A stretch of DNA of 64,000 nt, taken from positions 5,962,501 to 6,026,500 of the forward strand of contig NC_081818.1 in the NCBI RefSeq assembly GCF_030704535.1, in the 5' to 3' direction. The stretch is from Vitis vinifera. Taxonomy: Eukaryota; Streptophyta; Magnoliopsida; Vitales; Vitaceae. How positions within the stretch are numbered: position 1 is the first letter of the stretch; the number at the start of each line of letters is the position of its first letter. A model generated the notes under the pieces. That model was not told the origin of the DNA. It was given only the letters and a program-made list of their open reading frames with translations, and ran no database searches. Positions 24,774-33,618 of the stretch are shown here, piece after piece. The position numbers and the translations under genes are program-made.

Positions 24774-25073
24774 TTGAAAAAGGATACCCGTCTGAAATCT
24801 GCAAGAAATCTCAGTGCAATTGGCATCTTCAATGTGTTTTGTCTCATACTGAATTCAGGATCTCAACCAGGTCCTCCCGTTCTGCTTTTACCTGACCTTT
24901 TTAAGGTTGATGGTGTTGTCGTCAAGAAGCAACACCGATACGTCGACGTTTTGGACAAGAACTCCACTTCATCTTTCACTTCGCATGATCCACATGCGTC
25001 TTCTTCTTCCACAGCCCTAGTTATTACTGTTCTGGTGGTCATTATTGTCATCTCCAGCGTACTTCGCAACTAG
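24774..25073 (+). other. Unassigned open stretch with a hydrophobic C terminus
   Basis: A 99-codon frame contains PGPPVLLLPDLFKVDG, a Ser/His patch and a final hydrophobic run (VITVLVVIIVISS) before a basic end. It could be the tail of a captured membrane-protein gene or chance. I do not recognise it. Confidence 0.25.
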
Positions 25074-25212
25074 CTCATCTCTGACGCTGTGGTCTCCATC
25101 TCTGACCTGAAGTGATCCGTGGTGATGAAGAGAAGAGACCCATTGATGAATCTTGGAGACTTGGGATCCTCATGGAAAGTTCTTAAAAGTTATAAGAGTA
25201 GAACATAAGGTT

Positions 25213-25376
25213 ATGGCCATGCTAGGGCCTAGCTTATTGGATGTATGGAATTCTTCAAGGCGAGCGATGTCTTCAGAATTGGTAGCTTGTACTGCAGTTG
25301 AGTATTTATCAATCCTAGAGAAAATGCCATCACGAGGTTATGTGCATGGAGATGTAAAACAGGAAAACTTGAATCT
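25213..25376 (+). pseudogene. Fragment of a casein-kinase-I-like (MLK/PPK group) protein kinase
   Basis: The frame reads [20 protein letters not shown], then [17 protein letters not shown] and [25 protein letters not shown] and the catalytic loop HGDVKPEN are hallmarks of the plant MUT9-like/photoregulatory kinases, a casein-kinase-I subgroup. Pro is replaced by Gln after the catalytic HGDVK. The ATP-binding lobe and activation segment are absent. The piece joins the eS8 fragment directly. Confidence 0.75.
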
Positions 25377-25722
25377 TGGATGTGGTTTACAATGCATCAA
25401 ACAATGAGTTAGTTCGTACCCAAACATTGGTGAAGAATGCCATTATTCAGGTTGATGCATCACCATTTAAATAGCGGTATCTCCAACACTATGGCCTTGA
25501 CATTGGTTGCAAGAAGAAAGCCTCAACCACACCAAGAAAGAAGGAGAGAAAGGTGATGGTCCTGTTGAGGAGATAAATAAGGGCAACCATGTGGTGAGAA
25601 AATTAGAGAAGCGTCAACAGGATCACAAACTTGATCCACATATCGAAGAGCAATTTGGTAGTGGCCGGTTGTTGGCTGCAATCTCATCCTATCCTGGTTA
25701 GTGTGGCCATGCTGATGGATTC
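25377..25722 (+). pseudogene. Fragment of cytosolic ribosomal protein eS8 (RPS8)
   Basis: From the kinase junction the translation gives [20 protein letters not shown], then [11 protein letters not shown], a stop where Gln or Trp is expected, [15 protein letters not shown], and after a frame change [30 protein letters not shown] and CGHADG. This order is the C-terminal two thirds of eS8, a small-subunit ribosomal protein. It is read without introns over about 340 bp. Confidence 0.85.
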
Positions 25723-26639
25723 TTTTTTGCAAGACCCATTTTCAACACTTATATTTTGTTGGGTATTCCCTGCTTCTCAAGAAAGATAAGGCCATTGAGG
25801 TACAGTTTGAATGAGTTGATGATTGTTAATGGGCCAACATTTGGATCCCCTTGAATGAAAAATTGCTTGAAAGTGACCTGAATTGGAACCTGGATATGCC
25901 ATTTGAATTGGGTTCACTGCGTTGAGAAAGGAAGTGTCTAAAAGAGTACTTTTCCAGAATGGGCCCAGAAGAAAATACTCATGCATGACCACCTTTAGTA
26001 TGACTACTTTTTGGCCGTGTGTCCCTTTCATTCTTCTTCATCCTCGTTTGGTTTTCATATATAATTTTTCACACTCCAATACTCAAATCTTTTTTCAAAT
26101 TCTAGCTTTTAAATAGTTTTTTCCAAATTCTAAACCCTTCAAATTATTTTAATTTTTCAAATCTTCATCGGTAGTTTTTTATTAGGCCTCAAAATATCAA
26201 TTTCAATAAAATTTTGCTGCCACATTTCTTTAGGCATGCAATTTTCAATAACTTCCATGATTTTTTAAAATGTTTTAAAAATAAGCGTGAGCTAAATTTC
26301 GTAATTTCAAGTGATGGAATTTACAGAATTAATTCATGCAATAATAAATTGGGCTATGGTGGAGGCCCAACATCAAATAAATTTCCTTTAAAATAAAAAT
26401 GGAATTGAATGAAATGTCGTGCATGCTATTGGTGCTTCTTTATCTGGTTTGGTGATATGAGTGACATATTTTATGATCATTACTATGCACTAACCCCATT
26501 TTGTGATAGCGCGTTGCTGTTTACGGATCAGGTACGCATCCTTTTTTACTTTAACTATCATCCATATATGCTTTGACTTTCAGTATGTGATCATGTCGGT
26601 ATCCATTGATTCTCTTATTGACTGCCACGTCAGCTTCAT
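25723..26639 (+). other. Unassigned part of the LTR-type element
   Basis: Between the eS8 fragment and the LTR-like 3' end there is no recognisable coding sequence. 25790-26000 may be another captured piece, since it has a gene-like composition, but its frame is broken and no family is recognised. From 26030 the sequence becomes T/A-rich. Confidence 0.4.
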
Positions 26640-26928
26640 CTTATTAGTAGAGACCCGACTTTAGGGACTTAGAAGGGTGCTACGGTCTTTATCGTACCTT
26701 CCTGATAAGTAACCTGATCCCCGAGCTCGATTCAGTTTTTCACAAACCACATTTTCCAAATAAGGAGTCACACTTAGTGTTTTCTTTCTTATTTTGTTTA
26801 CCCTTTTAAAAATAAAACAAAAATAAGTGGCGACTCCAAGTCATTTTTGAATAAATATAATCATTTTTTAAAATAAAATCGAGCTCGTCATTGAGTGGAA
26901 ATGCATGAGCCGAAATACGGGGTCCACA
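26640..26928 (+). repeat. 3' end of a long gypsy-type LTR
   Basis: Contains GGGACTTAGAAGGGTGCTAC, TCTTTATCGTACCTTCCTGA, GTAACCTGATCCCCGAGCTC, GTGGCGACTCCAAGTCATTT and the terminal ATACGGGGTCCACA, a series familiar from the ends of Tat/Ogre-like LTRs in eudicots. It supports reading the whole 20.9-26.9 kb block as LTR-derived. Confidence 0.6.
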
Positions 26929-28591
26929 CATATATAAAATCAAAATTGTTTTTTAATTTGCTAACTCACTTGCATTTAAACTTTTTATCAAATAATATCA
27001 AATTGAACCATCATATTTTTAAACTAATATATTAAACTTTATTTTGATTCTTATTAAAACATTAATCATAACAAGGAAATTAAATAATTTTAACTAAAGA
27101 AAAATAGGTAACACACTAATTTGTTTCTTAACTTAAAAAAATATATAGTAATATAACTTTAAACTTTTTATAATTAATAAGAACTATTATTATTACTATT
27201 AATGATAATTTCTATTTATGATATATATATAAAAGATTTTCTAAAATATTATAATAGGTAACCCAAAAAAATAACTAATAGACTTTTGGTCACGATTGTG
27301 TGAACCCCGTGACCATAGGTTCAAAATATTTAAAATAAACCTCTATACATTTGGTCACGGTCATGCGAAATTCGTGACTATAAATCTCAAATGTTTTGAA
27401 GAAAAAAAAATTCAAATAATTTAATTTCTTATAATAAAATAAGAAAAATTATATATATTCCTTTTCTTTTTCATTTTTTTCACTTTCCCATTTTTTTTTT
27501 AGCTCTAAGTAACTAAAGGAGTAACATAAAAATGACAAATTTATTAAATATATCATGTTGATGTGTTAATACAAAATAATTTATGATTAATACAAAATAA
27601 TAAACTAGATTAATAATGCATAATTTATTATATTATTTTGATGAATATTTTAACATTCAATTGGACTTATCATTTGCAAGTCCATTTCAAGTAAATAATA
27701 AAATTATCTTTATCCTTGACTTTTTATAAGTAAAACTATATTAAATAGTCGGGGTAATAGTTCAAAAGTGAAAAATAATTTTTTTTTGACACGAGATATG
27801 TACTAATGATTAAATATATTTATCATCATGAGTGGGCCCCATATTATTGACAATCTCAAATATATTTATAGATAATATAGAAAATATATTTAATAGTAAA
27901 ACTGTCCTCTAAAACTTCTTGAGATAATGTATTGTACTTTTAGTATATTTATATAAGTGTTGTACTTAGAATTCACATCTTTTTCCTTTATAATAACTAG
28001 TAAGTGCTCATTAAATTTAAGTATTTGAATATAAAAAAAATTAGCATTTAATTTTTTTTATAAAAAAAAATTTGACAATATTTTTTATTTTATAGTTCAT
28101 AATTTTTAAAAAAATAAATTTCTTTTAAATATTTTCTTTTGCAATGTAAATATGTTAATATGACATTGTAAGTTGCCCAGATTTGCAAAACAAATTCAAA
28201 AAAGACATTGTATATATCAATTAACTTCAAAACTCATTCATTCCCTTAGTTTAAAACATAGCTATTATAGTCCATGGAAAAATAAATAAATACAAAAGAA
28301 ACCATTTAAAGATCTTCCAAAAAACACACCTATTTTTTTTTAATTTTTTTTTGGAATCAATTTTCACTATTTGAATTTGTTTGAGCTATTGATTTTAAAA
28401 ACATTGAACCACAATCAAAGGACCTCTCTTTGGAATTTTAGCATATAGGAAGATCCTTAAAGCCTTATACATGATATTGTTGCAGGTGGTTTCTTTTATT
28501 TTTGTTGTCAATGAATATTTTCTGTTGGGTTCTGTAGTCCTTTTTCCTTTTTCTGGCTTTTCTTTTACCAGTGAATGTTGTTCCTTCTCAG
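26929..28591. other. AT-rich spacer
   Basis: No gene. At 27288-27390 there are two imperfect hairpins built on GGTCACG/CGTGACC, about 60 bp apart, resembling subterminal repeats of a DNA transposon. The part from about 28395 may be intron of the BMS1-derived segment that follows. Confidence 0.45.
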
Positions 28592-29857
28592 GCAGCATTT
28601 AGGATCATTGCCACTGCAATTGTCTTAGAGTTCAATCATGCACCACGCTTAGTAAAGAAGATCAAGCTAGTTGCTGAGCCTTGCGAAATTTTCAAGAAGA
28701 CGACACTTATAAAGAACATGTTTACTTCAGATCTTGAAATAGCTAGGTTTGAAAGTGCAGGAGTCCAGACTGCTAGTGGTATCAAGGGACAGGTGAAGGA
28801 GGTATGCATCTTATAAACAATACGTTCTTCATTTTTTACTTTTGCATTGTTCTATTGGAAGCACAATTACAATTATTTTTCTTTGGGTGCCATTGTTTAG
28901 CATGTAATATTATTGGGGAATTTTTTTCCCAACTGAAAAAAAAAGGGCATTCCAAGAAGTTTGTGTTTTTCCTCTGCCATGGAAAAGTTTATTGGTAGTT
29001 TGAATTTAATGTCAATAATCTTGGCAGACTGCAAAAGAAGAGCTTGGTAACCAACCCAAAAAGAAAAGAGGACTTCCTAGAGAAGGGATTGCCAGGTGCA
29101 CATTTGAGGATAGAATATTGGTGAGTAACCTGGTTTTGTTGCGTGCATGGATTGAAGTTGAAGTCCCTTGCTTCTTTAATCCATTGACAACAGCCCTGCA
29201 ACCCCGTGAGCAGACCTAGCAAGGAAGGAAAACTGTGGCTGAATTAAGAAGAGAGAACGATCTTTCCATTCCTGTTAACAAATATTCACTCTACAGGGTA
29301 AAATTTATGATGCTCTCAGGACATGGTATTGTTTAAAATTTTCCCTCTCTCTTGGACATTGTTTTTTAATTCATCCATTTGCTTGCTTATTGTTGGGTAT
29401 ACCAGCCAATTGAAAGGAAGGAAGGAAGTTCAACCCCTTGGTTATCCCCAAGTCATTACAAGCAGCTCTTCCTTTCGCTTCAAAGCCCAAAGATATTCCA
29501 AAACGAAAGAAGCCTCTTCTGGAGAACCAAAGAGCTGTTGTTATGGAACCCCATAAGCGAAAAGTCCATGCCCTTGTCCGACACCTTCAGATGATTAGAA
29601 ATGAGAAGGTACAATTGTTAAATTTGACATTTCTTTGTGTTAATTTGTTTCCAGTTTGTCAATAGATGTAATGATTTATGAGTCTAATGTTTCATAGATC
29701 AAGAAGCGGAAGTTGAAAGCAACGGAGAAGAGGAAAAGATTTGAAGCGGAGAAAGTCAAGGAGGAACAGGTGTTTAGAAAGCGTCAGAGAGAAAAATAAA
29801 AGGAGAGATACATGGCACAAGACAAACCGAGTAAGAGAATCCAAAAAGGCCCATGAG
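28592..29857 (+). pseudogene. C-terminal fragment of a BMS1 ribosome-biogenesis GTPase gene, introns kept
   Basis: Four exon-like blocks at 28592-28801, 29028-29297, 29406-29608 and 29698-29857 with GT-AG junctions. They encode [90 protein letters not shown], then PKSLQAALPFASKPKDIPK and a Lys/Glu-rich end, matching the C terminus of BMS1. BMS1 acts in 40S pre-ribosome assembly in the nucleolus. Damage: TGG to TAG after EQT (about 29217), one lost base in block 3 (about 29420) and a stop at 29797. The GTPase domain is missing. Kept introns mean it came by DNA duplication, unlike the intronless fragments in 22.2-25.7 kb. Confidence 0.85.
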
Positions 29858-29920
29858 ACGATGATGTTAATATGTGAGGAATTTTGTGTAATATAAACAT
29901 ACAGATTTTTCTTTTACTTT

Positions 29921-31500
29921 GGGCTATGTTTGGTACTTGAAAATTTTGAAAGAAAATGTGTGGAAAAAAAAATAGAGATGAAAAGTGAAAAGAAAAGAAA
30001 AAAATGGATGAAAATAAAAAATAAATTTAAAGCCAATAAATTATTTTTATATGTTTTTTAAAATTTATTTAACTTAATTTCCATATGTGAATGTAAGAGA
30101 CAATTATATGCAAATATATAATAAATCAATATAAAGACAATTGCATATAAAGTAAAAGAGTAGGGAAGAGAGAATGCAAACACAAGATTCTATAGTGGTT
30201 CGACGCAACTCGGCCTACATCCACTCCTCTAACTTCAATTCCAAGCTTGAGGTTCCACTAATTTAAGGCTTCCAAACCAAGCATTCAAGCAATATAATTG
30301 GATTATGGTTCCAATCCACCATCTTGGACTTTTGGCTCCAAACACCCTTTACAATCCTCAAGAGATACCTCACTCTTGAACAACCTCTCAAGTGATACCC
30401 CACACTTGAGAATCATCATCTCAAAGATATACAAATAATTGATCTCACAAAATCCTAGTACAAAAACTTTAAGCTCAAATGATACAAGAAAATTAGGATT
30501 GAGAGGTGCACTAATGATATGCAAGTTTTAGAACAATGGTGCACTCAAAACACTTTTCTAAAGCTCAAATATATTCAAGAAAAGTTTAGGAAGGTTGAGC
30601 TCTCTAAACAATGAAGATTTGGAGTCTTTTTATAAAAGAAAATGACCAAACTAGCCGTTGGGGGTTCGACTGGTCGAGTTGGGGGTCGGTCGGTTCACTA
30701 ACCATTAGAGCATTTAATGCTTTGACAGGTTACCATTGCTTCAACTGGACCTCGATCGGAGGTCGACCGGGAAGAAGGATACCTCGACCGGGAAGGGAAG
30801 ACTGCTAGATGCGAGAAAGTGTTTTTAGCACTCCTCGACCTGACCTCAACTGGGCAAGGGGAACCGGTCAACTGGTACCTTGGCCGGTTGAGCCGATTGG
30901 CCTAGTGCCTCAATCGGTTCAACGTTTTGGCCGCGACAACCAGTTTTTTCAACTTAAAACATTTTAAAACAAGTTTGAAAAACATTTGAAATAAGGTTTT
31001 AGTTGAAAACATGAAATCATCCAATTTTAAAATATTTAAAACAAAATAACTCTTGGATGATTTTGGTGCATAAGTAAAAAATGTAATGCATGAAAATCGT
31101 AGTGCACTAACAACCTTACAAAGAGATCTTATGAAACTTGGGTTTTGAAAAACACTTTTCTTTGAGGTGGTTTTCTTCTTCATGATTTCTCATTGACTTG
31201 ATTTGTTTTTGTGATTGCTACTTTGGAAATCGTCTTGCCTAATCACACTTGAAATATAATCATTAGTTTTAAACCTTATTTTATTATCATCAAAATTGAG
31301 ATTAATCAAACTTTGGTTTCACAAGGATTAAATAATTTTAAAATGTATAAAATTTAAACTAATTTTCATTATATTTGATTTTTTTTATATATATTTTTCA
31401 TGGTGAACCTAAACATGAGAAAATTGGTTCCCTTATGAGAAAATTATTTTCCTTAGTATTTTTTTTTCTTATTACTTTTTGGGAACTAAACATGGCCTAA
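29921..31500. mobile_element. MITE-like element split by a later LTR insertion
   Basis: The left end GGGCTATGTTTGGTACTTG (about 29921) and the right end GGGAACTAAACATGGCC (about 31480-31496) are imperfect inverted complements (GGCYATGTTTRGTWC). AT-rich sequence borders both ends and the middle is occupied by LTR-like sequence of different composition. The ends are visible; the single-element reading is inferred. Confidence 0.45.
30092..31240 (-). repeat. LTR-like sequence, minus orientation
   Basis: Read on the minus strand, it contains GAGTGGATGTAGGCCGAGTT, then GCGTCGAACCACTATAGAAT and CTTGTGTTTGCATTCTC, the usual R/U5 context of many plant LTRs. It ends ...GTCTCTTACA, which is the TGTAAGAGAC start on the + strand at 30092. 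The middle (30655-30945) is GC-rich with repeated GGTCGACCGG-like words. The other end, near 31240, is uncertain and no clean target duplication was found. Confidence 0.55.
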
Positions 31501-33011
31501 TTGGTAAATTAATTGGAACTATATCCTCCATTCCCATTTTTAGGAGATTTTTTTTTCAATATATGTTTGTTTTTGTGAATAATTATGATCAAGGGAGGAA
31601 TATGGTTAAATTAAGACTATTAACTCACCTATAATTTCCAAGTTTTTAACTTTTGAATATCATTTTTTTGCTTGCTATTTTATTTACTGGATAATAATTT
31701 ATAGAATTTGAAGATATATTTTTGGGAAAAATGGGTTTTGATTTATTAAAATAAAAATATATGGAAAAAGAAATCTCAAAATTTTTAAATTAGTGTTATC
31801 TTCATCTATTTAAAATTAATTTGAAATACATAAATTTTTGAATGAGTCATTTAATTATTCTCTAAAATAATTGATAACTAGATTCACCCAAATGTTTTCC
31901 TTTACTTTAGATTCATTATTATTATTATTATTTTATTTGAGTTTTTTTTCACTACTTTTAATGTCCATACTTTTCAAATTACCCCACTTTTACTATTGGA
32001 TGTTTGTTCAAGTAGAAAAAAATAAATCTCAACTTTTCCTAAGAGGCCTTTGTTCTCAGTGAGAAAAAGAATTCTAAATAATAAAATAATAATAATAATA
32101 ATAATAATAATCAAAACCCACTTTTTTCCTTTATTTAATATTAAAATAATGATGCATGTAATTTTAATATATAAATATTAAAGAAATGATAGTATTTATA
32201 TAATTATTATTTTTTATTTTAAACCATCTTTACTTCTATGTACCAATAATTTGATCAAATTATGGCCATGATTAACTATGAAACAAAATTTTAATAAGTT
32301 ATATTGGCAAGGTTATAATCCATCCAAAAGACATCTCCACACGGTGATATGAAAATTTAAATTTTAGAGCTTATTTGATAGAGAACAGTTTTTTATTTTT
32401 CAGAATAAAAGATTATGAAAACACATTTAATAATAAAAAGCTATTTTCTATTTTCTATTTTTAAAAACATAAAATATAGTGTTTTTAGAAAACATCTATT
32501 AATTAATTTTTTATATTTTTGTTTCTTTTCTTAAGTTTGTTTTAAAAAATAATTATATAAATATGTAGAATTATTAAAAATAAAATATTAAATATTAAAA
32601 TTATTTTTTTTCAAAATTTTATAAGGAATATTTTAGGATAAATATTTAACAATTTGTTTAAGTTTCCTTATTCATAAAAATTGAAATTTATAGCTTTCAT
32701 GTTTTTAATTTTTTTTTCTTTTCTAATGAATTATTATTAAGATTTTTTGATGAAATTTCCAAATATCTCATTTTAATATATACATCATTTTAATGGGTAA
32801 AAGTGATTAATGTTTGTTTTTTTTATTTTTATGAATCCAAACGTAGCCTTAAAAAAATGCATTTTTCTCAATCTCTTCTGGCAATGTAGATGGTGGTTGC
32901 ATCCATCCCAGCTCCTATAAGAAAAAAAAGGTATATGTATGGTTTCTCAATGAGTTCCACCTTTTACACGCCTTGAAAAAGGTAAGGTGATTTCATGAAA
33001 GATGGTCGTTA
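31501..33011. other. AT-rich spacer with MITE-like blocks
   Basis: No gene. A (TAA/AAT)n run lies at about 32085-32111 and an ATT run at 31916-31932. A MITE-like block runs from about 32362 (GAGCTTATTTGATAGAGAAC) to about 32850 (ATCCAAACGTAGCC). Confidence 0.45.
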
Positions 33012-33019
33012 CTTCTACA

Positions 33020-33238
33020 TAAGGGTCTCCAAAAAGTCCGCGGCCCGCAGCCCACTTTAGGCCCGGCTCGTAGGCCCGCCAGCCTGCGGGCTCATAGGCC
33101 GGGCCCATGCCTAGCATTTTAGCATGGCCCGGGCCGACCTGATCTGTTGACCAGTCAACGGGCCCATAGGCCCGGCCCGAGCTGGGCCACGGGCCTCCTA
33201 TTTACGGCCCGGCCCGGCCCGCCCGTTGGAGACCATTG
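33020..33238. mobile_element. GC-rich hAT-type MITE, 219 bp, with 8-bp target duplication
   Basis: CTTCTACA occurs exactly at 33012-33019 and 33239-33246, on both sides of the segment. The ends TAAGGGTCTCCAA and (reverse complement of the right end) CAATGGTCTCCAA match at 10 of 13 positions. An 8-bp duplication with short ends fits hAT transposons. The inside is extremely GC-rich and built of GGCCCGG/CCGGGCC words, in sharp contrast to the AT-rich flanks. No coding capacity. Confidence 0.88.
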
Positions 33239-33511
33239 CTTCTACACATGAGCTATTTCGACAGATTTCTTAATAATAAAGACTTTCTCATTGATTTATT
33301 TTAAAGACTCTTTTTATCTTTTAATAAATGAGGATAAAATATTTAATAATTAAATTTTGTAACGTAAACATTTTGGAATACACATGTTGTAATTTTGAAT
33401 CATTATTAAAAAAAAAAATTATATTATTAATAATTTAATATTTTGTGAAAAAAGAGAAAGCTCGGATTGGGTTTCACTTGGGCGTTAGGTCCGAGGAATG
33501 ATGTGAGCACC

Positions 33512-33527
33512 AAAACGACGGCGTTTT
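33512..33527. promoter_or_regulatory. Near-palindromic AAAACGACGGCGTTTT promoter motif
   Basis: Lies 92 bp before the start codon of the SEC-C gene. It differs from the 12965-12978 palindrome of the methyltransferase-like gene at one core base. Two unrelated single-copy genes in one window share it at similar distances. Confidence 0.5.
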
Positions 33528-33618
33528 AGGGGTATTGCTGCTGCTTCCACTTCCTCATGAAAAACCCTGAGTGTAAAATCCTATACCTTAACCTTAGAAA
33601 GATTTGCAGAGAACGATA

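Larger units (their letters stand above)
20900..26928 (+). mobile_element. 6-kb LTR-type element carrying several host gene fragments
   Basis: The left end TGTAGACCC (20900) and right end GGGTCCACA (26928) are inverted complements apart from one base. Flanking pentamers GATAT (20895-20899) and CATAT (26929-26933) match at four of five positions. The last 300 bp (GACTCCAAGTCATTTTTG, ...ATACGGGGTCCACA) look like the 3' end of long Ty3/gypsy (Tat/Ogre-like) LTRs; this is recalled, not searched. No second LTR and no Gag/Pol were found. It may be one very long solo LTR or a non-autonomous element. Inside are intronless fragments of HUB, PPR, Hsp70, kinase and eS8 genes, all on the + strand and all broken. 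Confidence 0.55.

Noticed and set aside
20900-26928. Helitron or Pack-MULE as carrier of the gene fragments
   Set aside because: No CTRR-with-hairpin 3' end next to a TC start and no long inverted ends were seen; the intronless fragments and LTR-like termini fit an RNA-based element better, though a Helitron inside is not fully excluded.
30200-30260. tRNA gene suggested by GGTTCGAC
   Set aside because: No cloverleaf could be built around it; the motif belongs to the LTR's R/U5-like region.
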